Made by a program: the position numbers and the translations under genes. The notes beneath the pieces were generated by a model. That model was not told the DNA's origin, searched no databases, and was given only the letters and a program-made list of their open reading frames with translations. Positions 11,769-24,492 of a DNA stretch of 64,000 nt are shown here, in pieces. Position 1 is the stretch's first letter, and each line of letters starts with the position of its first letter. Location of the stretch: positions 4,293,430 through 4,357,429 of the forward strand of contig OU342807.1 of assembly GCA_910591455.2 (NCBI GenBank), given 5' to 3'. Origin of the DNA: Pholis gunnellus. Its lineage: Eukaryota > Chordata > Actinopteri > Perciformes > Pholidae.

Positions 11769-14700
11769 CTACGGTCCGGGGTACTCGAACACAGCGGCCG
11801 CTCCCATCCCGGTCCCGATGCACATGGACACCACGCCGTACGCCCTGCAGACACAAGAGAGGAGCTCTAAGACGACGCACGCGTCGGTAAGAAGAATGTC
11901 GGTGTGTTTGCGGTTTGAGACGAACCTCCTGCCTCTGCGTCTGAGCTCGTTGAGCAGCGTCACCACCTGTCGCGCTCCGGTGCAGCCCAGAGGGTGACCC
12001 AGAGCGATGGCGCCGCCGTTAGGGTTCACCTTCTCCAGCGGGATCCCCAGCTTCTCCACGCAGTACACCGCCTGAGCCGCAGCAAAGGGTCAGGTCAACC
12101 AAAACACGTACTGCATCCCAACGTCTCTACAGAAACAAGTCTTATTTCACAGACCTCAGCGTGGTTTCTTTATCTTTTAGTAGAAAATAGATTCTTAGTA
12201 ACAGAGATACTGTTTCGACATGCGCTTGTGTACGTGTAGTGAGATAAACTTATCTCCTTCAAACAGAAACCAAGCGTCCACATTTCGGTCTGAACTCACC
12301 TGACTGGCAAAAGCCTCGTTGATTTCAAACACGTCGATGTCATCCACAGTTAGTCCTGAGGGAGGAAAGAGTTTCATCAACTCGGATGCATAAACCAGTA
12401 ATTGACAGATAAATACTAATAACTATATTTACTGGTGTTCTGACCAACAACAGAACATCTACTTTGAGAACTTCCAGTTTTACACACTGTAAATATAACA
12501 CGGAGGCAGTGGTGGAAGAAGAATTTAGATATTTTTGTTAAATTAAAGTAGTAATACTACATCCTGCATTCAAAACGTTACTGAAGTAAAAGCACAAAAG
12601 TATTAGCATCAACATGTATTTTATGTACCAAAAGTACACCCAGAATATATTATTGGATTATAATTACTGATGCATTAATGTGTTCATCACTTTGATTATA
12701 TTTTGTATTTCTCTCCATTTTTCAAAAATCTAGTAATTTAAATTGATCAAAGAAATAGTGCACTAAAAAGTAGAATATTTCCCTCTGAGATGTAGAGTAG
12801 AAGTATAAAGTAGCATAAAATGGAAATACTTGAGTACACACGCACACGCACACCTTACCAGCCTGCTCCAGAGCTGCGGGGATGGCGAATGCTGGTCCGA
12901 TACCCATAACGTCCGGGGGGACCCCCACCACCGCACTGGCCCTCAGGACCCCCAGGACCGGCAGACCCAGAGCCTCGACCGCAGACCTGCGACCAATCAG
13001 CACGGCCGCGGCCCCGTCGCTCACCTGGCTGGAGTTACCTGGAGACAGAACACGCGTTTTTGAGAGTCGGCGGCGGCCGGGAGAGGTGAGCGCGTTCAGC
13101 GGCCAGTGAAGCGGACCGACCTGCTGTGGTGGTGCCGTCGGGTTTGAAGGCCGGCCGCAGTCTGCTCAGTCCCGCCAGAGTCGTTCCCGCTCTGATCCCG
13201 TCGTCCTCGCAGACCGCCGCCTCGCGCTCGTTGCCCTGGTCGTCCACACACCGGACGGTGACGGGAACGATCTCCTGCTGGAACAGACCCGTGCTCTGCG
13301 CCCGGGCCGCTCTGTGTGAAGCAGGTTAAATGTGTCGGTGTCCTGTCACAAATATCACCCATTACATCAACCATTATAATAATAATAATAATTATGCATT
13401 AAAAAAAAATATATATATCTATATATATCTTCTGCAGAGGTATCAGTAAGGTATATTAGTAAGATAATCAATGCATAGGAAAGGTTTCTTGACATAAGAC
13501 ATTTTTCATATTGATTTACTTTACTTTTTTTAATGACATCTTTATAAAACACTGACATTTGTTAATATACTATGACTTTCTTGACATAATAGGGCTTTTT
13601 CCGACATACTGTACTATGACTATTTTGACATTTTAGACATTATATTATGACTTCTTTTAGATACTTTTCTAAGACTTTTATGACTTTCTTCAAATCACTA
13701 TATAGTATTTCTTTTTTTGACAATCTATACTATGACTTCTTTATTGCCTTTTTCACATACACATATTTCAGACTTTTTATACTATGACTTTTTTATGACA
13801 TTGTATTAAGAGCTTTTTCAGTACACACTATACTATGACGTTATGATGTACTATACTGTGACGTTATGATGTACTACACTATATTATACTACGACGTTAT
13901 GATGTACTACACTGACGTTATGATGTACTATACTGTGACGTTATGATGTACTACACCATGACATTCCTTAAAATGCTACACTGAGACTTATTTATGAGGT
14001 TTTTATAACAGACAGAAGTCACAGGGGACATTTTTATACTTTTAATACTTTAAGTACATTTTCCTGATACCCTATCACTAATCATTTTATCCCATTTGAG
14101 TGAAACTGAAGACATAGTGACCTCTGACCACCAAACTCTAATAAGTTCATCCCTGCACGTTTGTGCCAAAGGTCTTCCTGAGAAATAGCGGTCACGAGAA
14201 AGGGAGGAACTGACGAACAGACAACCCGACCAGCATGGAGGCACAAAAACGTTGAGTCGCTCACTTTTGCTGAGAACTGAGAGCGAAGGCGTCCTGCTTT
14301 TCTCTGGAGACCCCGAATCTCTCTGCGATGTTCTCTGAGGTGATGCTGTAAAAACAGAGAACATGTGGAGCGTCTGTTCAGACGCATGTTGTGTTTGTCT
14401 ACACGCCACAGATTGGACAGAGGGATGAATGCTGGTGTCGGTCTAATACTAACTGCACTTCAGCAGTCTGACGGATCACAATAACACAGCTGAGCGGATC
14501 AGTGAAGGGAAATATCACATTTTGTAACCAAACATACATATTAGAAGAAATGCTTCAACAGGTTTTGGAATTATACATTATAAACCATTTTGTGGGATTC
14601 TAACAAATCGTGGGTTACTGTATATAAATACATTTAAGGGCTGTATCATTTTGGGATTAGTTTCAAGATTATAATTCATCATAAAGTTCAGAATAAAATT

Positions 14701-15428
14701 ATTTGGGGGATTACAGGTGGAGTGGAAACAAATTTGCGGGAAATACATTTAGTGTTTTTTTGGATTATATAAACATTTCAGGGCGACATCCCAACATTTT
14801 AATTTTCACATTTTGGGAGGGCTAAAACTAATTTAGGGATTATAAAAAATGCCACGATAAAACCATTTGAGATTAACGGCACAATTTGGGATGAGACGTT
14901 TTCGCGATAATAATAGATTTTAGGGCTGTAAAACTAAATATGGGATTATAACAAAATCATTTAGGGATTGGTATAAAACATGTTGGTGTGGAGTAAGTAG
15001 TTTAGAAGACGTTAGTTGCTCACATTAGTTAGTTGCAATAGACATTCTATTTGGGATTATAGCTTTGATTGTAATTCAGGGACCTTCAGTTAAATCACAG
15101 TATTCTGCAGCATGTGGTCTGATGTGTGAGCAGCGGAGGTCTCACCCCATCGGGATGATGCAGTCTCTGGCTTTGTCGACGTCCGTCAGCCTGGAGCTCA
15201 AATCTCCTGGATTTCCTACCTGACGCAGAGACATGCTCTCCACGCTGACAAACACACACATACACACACACGCAGTGTAAAAAAACAGCAGATTTTAACT
15301 ATCTTTTCACAGTTTGAATGATGAAGAAACGTACCCACAGGCGAGGCCCAGGTCAATGGAGCTGCTCCTGATAGCTCCTGCACAAACGGAGTTACAAACA
15401 GAGTAAACATACAGTGCAGTTATAGGTT

Positions 15429-15495
<67 letters not shown>

Positions 15496-17125
15496 TGACG
15501 ATTGAGGAGTTTGTACCTGCGATGTTGAACAGAGCCTGCAGTCCGGAGGAGCACTGTCTGTTGACGGTGTAGGTGGGTACCGTCTCTGGAAAGCCGCTGA
15601 AACGAAGAACAGAGCCGTGAGACACGCTGTGACTGAATGAAGGAGGAAGAGCGTGTGAATCAGTGATGATGATGATGATGATGGGTCTGACCTGAGGAAG
15701 TGAGCCACCCTGGCCATCAGAGCACCGGCACCGGGCTGCAGCACGTTACCTGCAGACAGCGACACACACAGGTCAACGAAGAGTGCATTTAAAATGTAAA
15801 ACACACCAGAGTCAGTGCAGCAAACATACGTGAGGGCTCCGCTCTGTGTGCTGCTGCAATTGAATTAATTAAGTACATTTATTTACAATTTTCCTGCCTT
15901 TAAGAAACTAAAATATATACAGCTGCCCGTTAGTATTCCCATAATGTCTTAATATATAATATATCTTAATATGTTTTATATATTAAAACCTTTTAATTCA
16001 TTGATATCTGCCTGATGAACTTGTTTCACAGCCAGCGGTGGAAGAAGTACTCAGATCTTTTACTGAAGTAAAAGTAGCAAGAACACAGTGTAGAAGTACT
16101 CAGTTAAAAGTAAAAGTCTTGCATTTAAAATCGTACTCAACGAAAGTTCAGAAGTATTAGCATCAAAATATACTTATACTTAAGTACCACCATAAAAAGT
16201 AAAGTACTTGCTAGGCAGCTTGGTCCGTTTCAGAATAATGTGTATTATAATTATTGATGCATTCATGTGTTCATCACTTTAATGTTGACGCCCACAACAT
16301 GGCGTCGGTCAAAAGAACGATGTAGAGAAATGAAGTCTCGTCTCACCGACACAAACGTCTCCCAGCTTGTCGGGTGAAAGGCCAACATCTGTGAGCACAG
16401 CTGTCATCACTGCACTCAGCAGCTCGTCAGGCGTCGTGTCCTGCAGGCGAGCGGAAGGGTTTAATTAGTAAGTTATTAAGTACAGAATGATTCTCAGCTT
16501 CATGTAGTAAAAGTCCACTGAACTTTGATTTCTTTTAGTAAAATATTTAATTGACCTCAGCTTCATCATTAGTTTATTTGCAGAAACCAGTGTTTGAATG
16601 TAACTAAGTACATTCACTCGAGTATTTCCACTTTATACTACATCTCAGAGGTAACCATTATACTTTTTACTACCACATTAAGCTTTAGTTACTTAAAATA
16701 TTACAACACGTATCTCCAAACAAGAGACATAGTAAAAACACAAGCTCAAAACAATTATAAATAAGTAATAAAACAGTATGGAATATAATTATAAAAAATC
16801 CACAATAACTAAAATATTATATATACAGACAGAATAATTGTTGTGTTGCACAGTGTATTTATATTGCAACTAAAGGATCCCACTACCTCTCCCACTAGTA
16901 CCGTTGGTTGTTTTGCTCCCTGTATCAGCTCCATGAACCAGTGGAAGTTACCTTAAACGCTCCTCTCTTCGCTTTCCCGATAGCCGTCCTCCGTCCGTGA
17001 ACCACCACCACGTCCTCCGGACTGCTGCTCCCCGCAGATCCGCACTCCGTCCCCCCTAAATCCCGCGTGCATCTGGAGGACCCGGAGGGTGACAAGTGGC
17101 CCGAGATGATTTTTAATCTGTGCAT
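11769..17125 (-). CDS. acaa1: ACAA1, peroxisomal 3-ketoacyl-CoA thiolase
   Basis: It catalyses thiolytic cleavage of 3-ketoacyl-CoA, the last step of peroxisomal beta-oxidation. Minus-strand exons are 17125-16952, 16440-16347, 15749-15692, 15596-15517, 15377-15335, 15244-15146, 14345-14265, 13311-13121, 13038-12859, 12355-12300, 12071-11926 and 11844-11769. They sum to 1278 nt (425 aa; human 424). The N-terminus has a PTS2 import signal, RLKIISGHL at residues 3-11. Thiolase motifs are VVVVHGRRTAIGKAKRGAFK, the active-site cysteine loop TVNRQCSSGLQ, EINEAFASQ, GGAIALGHPLGCTGARQ with its catalytic His, and CIGTGMGAAAVFEYPG at the C-terminus with the second catalytic Cys. Two donors are weak: GTCGGT after 13121 and GTTCGT after 11926. 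All key residues are present, so an active enzyme is expected. Confidence 0.97.
12507..12840. mobile_element. hAT-type MITE copy in an acaa1 intron (CAGTGGTGGAA family)
   Basis: It begins with cagtggtggaagaag and continues with the family's characteristic agtaaaagcacaaaagtatt and tacttgagtaca segments. The right terminal repeat is missing or diverged. Confidence 0.55.
13556..13990. repeat. Degenerate tandem array with a 20-45 bp minisatellite core
   Basis: Units based on 'tactatgactttnttgacat' run from about 13560. From 13836 to 13960 the phrase gacgttatgatgtacta occurs five times at variable spacing. The array lies in the acaa1 intron between the exons at 13121-13311 and 14265-14345. Confidence 0.8.
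14570..15070. repeat. Highly diverged tandem repeat of 'atttngggattata' units
   Basis: At least ten variants of 'tttgggattata' or 'tttagggatta' recur at intervals of roughly 25-50 bases within the acaa1 intron 14346-15145. The origin is unknown; it looks like an old, decayed satellite. Confidence 0.6.
15434..15493. repeat. (AT)n microsatellite, about 30 units
   Basis: Pure AT dinucleotides in a short acaa1 intron, 24 bases from the donor of the exon ending at 15517. Confidence 0.97.
16033..16290. mobile_element. hAT-type MITE copy (CAGTGGTGGAA family, right end lost)
   Basis: Starts cagcggtggaagaagtactc and continues with the internal agtaaaagtagcaagaacac, tagaagtactcagtt and agtattagcatc segments of the family. 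It lies in an acaa1 intron. Confidence 0.65.
16585..16870. mobile_element. Second copy of the same MITE family in acaa1 intron 1
   Basis: Contains taagtacattcactcgagta, tttatactacatctcagagg and cagtgtatttatatt, all found in other copies in this window. The ends are not intact. Confidence 0.5.
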
Positions 17126-17330
17126 GTCGACACTAAAATAAAACCAGAGTTTAATCTGCGACGTTAACGCGGCTGCAAACGGCCTGTTTAGTTTGTACTT
17201 TGCTCTCAGCTGTCAACTGGCAGGATGGAAAGCGCGGAGGGACAAACTACAGCAAATCGAGTCCGAGCGGTTCTCATCTGCGTTGTGTCCGACTGAAACA
17301 TTTCCGGTTCCGGTTTTATGTCACTTTTGT
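17126..17330 (-). promoter_or_regulatory. acaa1 promoter region with a double ETS-type site
   Basis: At 17300-17314 the plus strand reads ttccggttccggtt, i.e. two overlapping CCGGAA cores on the acaa1 strand about 180 bases upstream of the ATG. I see no clear PPAR response element. Confidence 0.45.
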
Positions 17331-17379
17331 ACTTTTCTTTTTACTTCCCTAGATGTATTTGATGCAACATTAGTAATAC

Positions 17380-18120
17380 TACGAAGAAATACACTTTAGT
17401 ACTGCAGTGTAGAAATACACGGTTACAAGTCCTACATTCAACATTTTTACTGGAGTAGACTAAATGTACAAAAAGTATGAGCATCAAAGTATGCTTAAAG
17501 TATAGAGAGTAAAAGTACTCATTGATGTAACATTAGTAAAAACACTGTAAAAAACACTCTGTTACATGTAAAAGTCCTGCATTGTGTTATTTAAGTAAAA
17601 GTATGTAAGTATAATCAGGCAAATGTACTTAAAAGTATTAGAAGTATAAAAATGTCCCCTGTGACAGCTATACTATCATATATCATATCATTAGATCATT
17701 ATCACTCATTATAAAATTAAAAGCAGGATGTGACTGTTGAGCCGGAGCTCATTTTGACTATTACTTAATGATTATTTTCATTATGGATTAATCTGCTCAT
17801 CATTTTCTCCATTAATTGATTTGATTGTTCGGTTTGTAAAGAAAGTGAACACAATGCCGCCACAATGACCCAGAGGCCAACGTGACACAATGTGTTTGTT
17901 TTTATATTTTACAAATCATTTTCTGTCAATCGACAAATCGTTTGAGTTCTTCTCGTATAAACCGTATTCTTCATGTTTTGTGCGAAGAAATCTTAATTTG
18001 TAAAGTAACTGACGCTGTCAGACACACGTAGTGGAGTAGAAGTAGAAAGTAGCATGAAAAGAAAATACTCAAGTAAAGTAGGAGTACCTCATACTTCTAC
18101 TTTAGTACTTGAGTGACTGG
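17380..18120. repeat. MITE-derived sequence between acaa1 and btbd3
   Basis: Blocks such as gtgtagaaatacacggttac, aaaagtatgagcatcaaagt and tagtacttgagtgactgg match the CAGTGGTGGAA repeat family. They appear as one or two rearranged copies. The remaining sequence shows no gene. Confidence 0.55.
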
Positions 18121-18174
18121 ACGGAGATACATTTTCACCTCTGCTCGGATGCGGGATGAACAGAACAAAACCCC

Positions 18175-19904
18175 GTTTTACATCTCAACCTTTTATTTCC
18201 AAATTTGTCACAACACCACATTCATAAGGCCACCAGCTCACTCACTGCACATTCTGGTTGGAATCAGATCACAGGAAACAAAGACATCCAAAAATATGTT
18301 TCTTCAATATAGAATCATATAAAACTGTATTTCCAAAGAGGGCAGATGAAGAAGAAGAGCGTCAGGACACAAACACAGAAATATATTTACACGACTGCAA
18401 CATTAATGAAACACTAAGTCAGGATGCAGTACAAACATGTTTTTCAAAATAAAAGCATAGAAGTTGTCGACTATCTGTAGGAATGATGTCTGAGGAATAC
18501 TGTTCTTTAAACACAACACAAACAAAAAGTGTAGTTACGGGTAAAATCCTTTCATATAATGTATGAAATGCTCCTTTAAGTTTGCACATTTCTTAAGAGA
18601 AGAAGAGGACAGTACAGAGCACCAGAGGAAGGTTACAGCATGTCTGAAGTAGTGTGTATAAAAGAAGTCAGGAGTGATCAGCTCTCATATTACAAATATA
18701 AAGAGCTATTATTCAGCTTTAAAGGTTTTCTATACGACATTCAGAGCATATCTATCGCCTCCACGCGGCTCTCAAACATGGCGACGGCTGAGCCGACGCT
18801 CAAACAGAGAGAGAGAGTCGTTATCTGCTCGGGTAGACATTACTCCACTACATCTTCACAAAGAACATAGCTGTTTGCTGCTATATTGATGCTCCGAATG
18901 TCGTAAAGAGAACCTTTAAGAACCAAAACAACAGTAAACACCTGCACAGGTTAAAACATAAAAGGAGTGCTTCATTTGTTTTAAAGTCCTTCAGTTCTAC
19001 AGTAAGAGCAGGAATGTTTCCAAATCTTTAAACTGAAACTGAATGAGCTTCATTTAAACGTTTTAACGTCTCTGTGATTCATGAAACGGAACGCATCATC
19101 TTTTAGGCCAGAAACCGGAAAACCTGTTTTGTCTTGTGGAGACGATGGCAGAATGTGAACACTTTAGAGCTGCTGGGTTCAGTATTTTATTTATTCATTG
19201 TATTTGTGTAACTTTCTGTTGCACATTAAAACACATTGAGTTTAGTTTGAGTAAAATGTGCTGTGGGAGAGGATTGTGCTCAAATGTTTAGTCGATTAAT
19301 CAGTGAGACGAACAGTTTAAAGATGTCTCAAAGTTAATAAAAAAGACGGATTAATCATCAATGAAAGTGATCGTGAAAATAGTACAGATGTTATTGAGAG
19401 ACGTGTGTACATATTTTGGGTTTAGCGTTAATGCGTCGGGTTCAGACCCGCCTCCTGACACGACGTTAGATCAACCAATCCTAATAATTACTGGTGCTAA
19501 CATAGTAACTCTTCCTTTAACCCCTCAGCGTGTTTTAGGACATCAGGACTACTTTGTGCCAAAATTAGATTCTCTACATGATAGAAACTACGATGAAGTA
19601 CTTTGATTTGTCAGGTATTTAATTCACTGCATTAGACCGTCCTGTTTGTAATTCCTGCATTACTAAAGTGAAACAGCGACGACCCGAACTCAACAACAGC
19701 TGCTGTAAACAAAAACAACAACAACAGAGGTGTGAAGGAATGTGAGGTGTCAGTCTTCTTCAATAGCGCCTTCATGTTCCGACCAACCCGTCGTCCCGTC
19801 TCCGAGGCTCAGCAGCAGATTCAGGAGTCCCTCCCTCCTCCGGCGGCTACCCGAGAACCCGTCTCCGCACTTTTCAAAGTAAAAGTCTACGTTCTCCCTT
19901 CTAC
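18175..19904 (-). other. Probable btbd3 3' untranslated region
   Basis: Unique-looking, AT-rich sequence between the btbd3 stop codon and the AATAAA signal. There are no long open frames. It is inferred to be UTR from its position only. Confidence 0.5.
18192..18197 (-). terminator. Likely btbd3 polyadenylation signal (AATAAA)
   Basis: The plus strand reads tttatt, i.e. AATAAA on the btbd3 strand. This would end a 3' UTR of about 1.7 kb (18175-19904), which otherwise holds no competing gene. Confidence 0.5.
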
Positions 19905-22686
19905 TCAGGCGTAGAAGATAAGTTCGGGGATCTGGCCCCCTTGCACCCCGGTGCCGTTGGTGCTGTCCGAGGAGCACTGGAACTGGAAGGTCACTTTCCC
20001 ACACTGCACCTCTGTCATGCCCTCCTGGCCGAAGTAGCTGAGCTCGTTGCCGTCCAGCACCACGCTGGCGGTATAGAAGGTGTCGGGCTCGATCTGCACC
20101 GGGTAGTCGAAGGACACGGGGAAAGTGCTGCTGGAGCCGTCCGAGAAGTACTTGATGTGCCTCTGGGCCATCGACACGCCCTGGCGCTTCAGCTCGATCT
20201 TGGCGCTGTACTCGGCCGAACCGCAGCTGGAGCCGTACAGGCCGAAGCCGGCGATGAAGACGCGTTTGTCCACGGCGAACTGGATGCTGTCGCAGCGGCC
20301 GCGGTACCGCCACTGGTTGCTCCGGTAGGCGCAGGACTGGAAGCGGTGGCAGCGCTGCGGCGCCAGGCCTTTACGAGGTTTGGTGCAGAACAGCAGTTCG
20401 GGCTTGTTGGCGGCGGTGTACCACAGGAAAATGTCGTTGGTCTCGTTGAGCGTGAGCACGCCGGACTGCGCCGCCCCATTGGCGAAGTCCTCCAGGACCA
20501 TCGTGGGGATGCGGATCAGGTAGATGGCCTTCCCCAGCATCAGGCGCTTGTTCTCGATAGTCGGCGTCAGGTCCTGCCGTTGACACTCGGCCTCGGCCCA
20601 GTTCAGCGCCGCCTCGAACACCACCATCTCTTTGGCGTTGAGGGTCTCCCGCCGCAGGATGCTCTCCAGCGTCTGGGTGTCGATGTCGCAGAAGCCTTCG
20701 GAGCGCAGGGCGAGCTCGGCCTGAGCGTCGATCACCTCCCAGCAGCGCTGCGTCAGGTCGGGCTCCTCGAACAGGCAGCTCTGAGACAGCAGCACGCAGG
20801 CGTTCTTGGCGCTCAGGCTGGTCTCCAGGAAGTTGACACAGGCCCGGGCCAGGTGAGGCACGATGTACTTTTTGGCGGCGTAGAGGGTGGCGAGCACGGT
20901 GTCAGCACACAGGTCGATCTCATCACAGTAGATGTACCTGAGAAGGTAGAGGAAGGGATCAACTCGACGTCACAAACTTACATTTTGCTCATTTCATGGC
21001 GAAGTACAATTAGGTCCAAACATCTTTAGTCGGTACTTTTTATATTGAGAAGTATAATGAGTATTTGTTTTGTGTGTCTTGTGTCTAAGACACGCCCACA
21101 CAGCACCATCACTGTCCATGAAGACTGAATCAGAGGTTGACATACTTCAGCATGGCCAGGAACGAAGGAGGCTCCACGTCGGGGATCCGGATCTCTTCCT
21201 GGTCCTCCGCCAGCTCTCCATAAAACATGGCGTGGAACACGGAGCTGCCGACGGCCAGGACGTACTGACGGAGCAGAGGAACAACATGGACGACATAAGA
21301 GACAACATCTCCTCTTATAACGGGTACAAATCTGGCTCACTCACTCAGGCCTTCAACATTTGATATTTGGTCCTCGGCCTGATTTTTATGACTGAACTTA
21401 TGCATTTTTAACAATTTGTTATTATGAGATGAGAAGGTAAACAAGTTGTAAACATGCAAAGTTTGGATGTTGTCCGGCTTTCAGCCTCTTGGTCGTGTCT
21501 GAGTCAAACTTCTGTGGTTGAAGCGGTTGGAGAGTTCTACCTTATGTCCCGGGACTCGCTGCGTCCCGCCAGGCGGCCCCACCACAAAGTGAACATCCGC
21601 CATCATCTCATTGTTGAACATGACTGAATTCCTACGAGGACACAAAACAGTTTATCTTACAATATGAAAATAAAAGAATATGTGTATCCACACACTAGAA
21701 CATCTAAACCTCTGGTACATGATACTCAAAGTTAAATAAAGTTAAAAGAAACAAAAGCGGCATTCAGGATCTATTGTTTAAAATCAAGTCCTCTAACGTT
21801 CACATGTTCCTGTAAAGCTTTCACTTGGTTAAAAGGTCCTCTGAGACAAACGTATAAATAAAACTGACTTGACTCGTTACTTTTACTTTGGTGAAGCCAA
21901 GCAAAGAATGTTTCCTCATCAAAGAACAAAATAGGAAATGAAGAATCACTTCCGATCATCATCTGAATGATTCTTTGTGACGGTTCATGTAGTTTCTTCT
22001 TCACGTCACTATTAGAGCTCTGTGATGTTTTCTTCAGCTTACTTTTGATTTTAAGTAGAAATACCATCGTCTAAAAATACGCCAACAGTCCTGATCTCAA
22101 ACTTTTGATTATTATCAGCAAAATGTACTTAAAGTATCACAAGTAAAAGTGACAACATTGTGTTTTATCACTCACAAATACATGAAGTTTGTCAATGTGG
22201 AGCCAGTTTGAGATACTTTGTATACTGCTGGGTAGATTAGTAGTATAATTCTACGTTCATATGAACATTTAGTTACTTTTTACATAAAATAACATATGTG
22301 TCAAATAAATATATGAGAGTTACTTTGGGTGATCTACCAGAGAGAATAACAGGAAATGACAATCACATGCAAATGATGATGTGGTTTATTAAGACTCCCT
22401 GCATGTAAAGCATAATATAGGGTGGTTGTTATCTGGATATTGTGAAAGCCATGATGTCTGACTATGGTGTTGCTGTCCTTTAGTATTGTTTGTTTGGAGC
22501 AGAGCGGGTTCAGACCGACCTCTCTCGGATGGTCGGGAACAGGCCCTGCCAGCTGCAGCAGCCCTGTGTGGCGGTGGTCCTGTTGTTGTTGAGGTTCTGC
22601 TGCTGGATGGAGGAGGAGGAGGAGGTGGTGCTGCTCGCTGAGGCGGAGGGGACCAGCTTCTTGGTGGGAAACAGCTCTGCAGCCAT
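19905..22686 (-). CDS. btbd3: BTBD3, BTB/POZ-BACK-PHR protein
   Basis: In mammals BTBD3 directs dendrite orientation toward active inputs; the family also acts as Cullin-3 adaptors. Minus-strand exons are 22686-22520, 21631-21541, 21264-21146 and 20937-19905, totalling 1410 nt (469 aa). The start is MAAELFPTKK, with an in-frame stop upstream. A Ser/Asn-rich leader is followed by CCSWQGLFPTIRERNSVMFNN, then the BTB domain (about 60-165; MADVHFVVGPPGGTQR, GHKYVLAVGSSVFHAMFYGE). The BACK domain (about 175-280) contains ARACVNFLETSLSAKNACVL. The C-terminal PHR domain (about 310-469) contains FQSCAYRSNQWRYRGRCDSI and ends GVQGGQIPELIFYA. BTBD6 is a close paralogue. The IRERN leader and FP.KK N-terminus favour BTBD3. 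Which teleost duplicate (a or b) this is cannot be told here. The exon 1 donor is the weak GTCGGT. A longer upstream-start isoform is possible. Confidence 0.93.
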
Positions 22687-23500
22687 TATCTTCCAGTCAG
22701 ACTGCAGGCCGGGTCATGGCAGCTCCGGCGCCCGGCAGAGTCTGGAGAGCACTGCCGAGAACAGTGATTTATATTCAGACACTGAAAAGAGCCGCAAAAC
22801 TTCGCTTAAAAGTCTGGATTTTACGATGTTGTTGAGCTAACTCAACGTTAACCAAGCTAGCCACACACCCACGTCCTTTACACCAGCTGCTTAACGTTGC
22901 ACCAATCATTCCTGACTATATATATAATATATAGTCAAAATAATTTAGTATAAAACACATAGTCAGCTTGTCAACGTCTAAAACACCGGATGTGTCTTTT
23001 TAGTCTTAACTTTAGCATGTTCATGCTAGTTAGTTAGCTGACTAACTAAAAGGCAATTTTTTCGAGTTCATCTCTCCGTCAGCGTTAAACTGTTTGATGA
23101 ATAACTCAGTATCCACTTACTTTACGGTTATGTGGACGTTTTTGTGTTCATAGCTTCTCTTCACATTACGCAGGTTTTGAGTTGTTTGACAGACTAGCGG
23201 CTCAGCTTTGTTTACAGTAGCTAGCTAGCTTCTTCTGTTACTGTTTACGGCAGAGTCAACTCATTAACGGCACAGTGCTGACACCTGGTGGCCGGAGGTT
23301 GCAACGACAGCTTGTTACTGAAAATAACTGGTGTGTGTGTCCCTGTTTATAATACTATAATTCGTATTATAAAAGTGATTCAAATATATTCTATATATTA
23401 TGTATTTCATTTTCCCTATGTACTGATTTATTTTATTTTGTTTTTTGTGCTCTTATATATTTGTTAGAGTCAAAATCTAAATGACTAATTATAAGGTGTG
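22687..23500. other. btbd3 5' flank
   Basis: Non-coding. It includes a 15-bp ctagctagctag-type palindromic cluster near 23218-23232 and moderately GC-rich sequence just upstream of the ATG that may be 5' UTR or promoter. No defined promoter element is clear. Confidence 0.4.
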
Positions 23501-23930
23501 CTTACAAAGTCTGGTGTCCTTATGTGTCCTCGTTGTGTGAACTTCCCCTGACATTAAGCGCCACAGCAGTTTAGTCTATCTGAAAGAACACTCAGCACTG
23601 CTTGTAAAGTTGTAGACGGCGTCATTACTTCATGGCGTCTTCTGATTTGAAAGTGACCTTTGTACTAGACTGAATTGTTAAAGTGTCCAGATACTTAGAA
23701 TATGCTGTATGAAGGCAATTCGTGTGTGTTATCCTTCTGTGACGTATATTGCCTGTGGCACTGTTTACTTGGTATAAATATACGAGGCTCGGGGACAGAT
23801 CTCCGAGCAGCCTTGATCCATGTATACTGTATGTGAATCAACTCGTCTCCTTCTTTGCAAAGAATAAATGTCCTGTTTAATGATTGTTACCACTCGAGTG
23901 AATTTTTCGTAACAATATTCTTTTACACCT
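23500..23930 (+). mobile_element. Candidate solo LTR
   Basis: A TATA box (ggtataaatatacg, about 23772) is followed about 90 bases later by aataaatgtcctg (23863) in the order expected of U3-R-U5. There are TGTCC-like starts near 23515 and an ACA end near 23915. No flanking target duplication or internal gag/pol sequence is visible, so this is a candidate only. Confidence 0.4.
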
Positions 23931-24486
23931 TTGCAGTATCATTTGCATTTCATTTTGCACGATGTCCTCCTCACACATGTATACATGTAGAGTAAAATGT
24001 GTTATTGATGTAGTTATATGCATATTTTGATGTAAAAATGACTCATCGCTGTCTTTCAGCCAGACTTGTTCATACTGGACATGTTGCATATAAAACCAAA
24101 AGAATAAGAAAGTATAATACAAAGTGTTGATCAGTACGATTCCATTTATTTCACAGACTTTGAATTTAGGCTTAAGTTTGATGAGTAAAAATACTTTAGT
24201 TTTATGCTTTTGTTTCTCACACTTGTCTGAGGTTTATTTTATTGTCAGTACATTTCATTATTGTAGGTTTACTTTCTACTATTGTCTATGTTATTCAAAT
24301 GTCTTCCATAATTAATTGTAATGTTTTTTTCGGTGAGAAGCCTTCATAATGCAAAATGTTTAATTGCTTTACGTATGCAATTGCAATTAAAGACACATTT
24401 GTTGTGAGTGTGTGTTGCTGTAGTTTCAACATGAGGCTGTAAAAAAAAAAAAAAACTCTAAACAAACATGATATACAACATATTTC

Positions 24487-24492
24487 TTTATT
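24487..24492 (-). terminator. Candidate distal strn polyadenylation signal (AATAAA)
   Basis: The plus strand reads tttatt, i.e. AATAAA for strn. It would imply a 4-kb 3' UTR (24470-28480). A nearer AATAAA lies at about 28230. The choice cannot be made from sequence. Confidence 0.35.

Noticed and set aside
19941..21029. A 362-codon open frame antisense to btbd3
   Set aside because: It lies opposite the large btbd3 exon, has no recognisable domain, and follows from the GC-rich codon use of the real gene.
22950..23240. ctagctagctag cluster as a regulatory palindrome
   Set aside because: A short, low-complexity tetranucleotide run, common by chance in such repeats.
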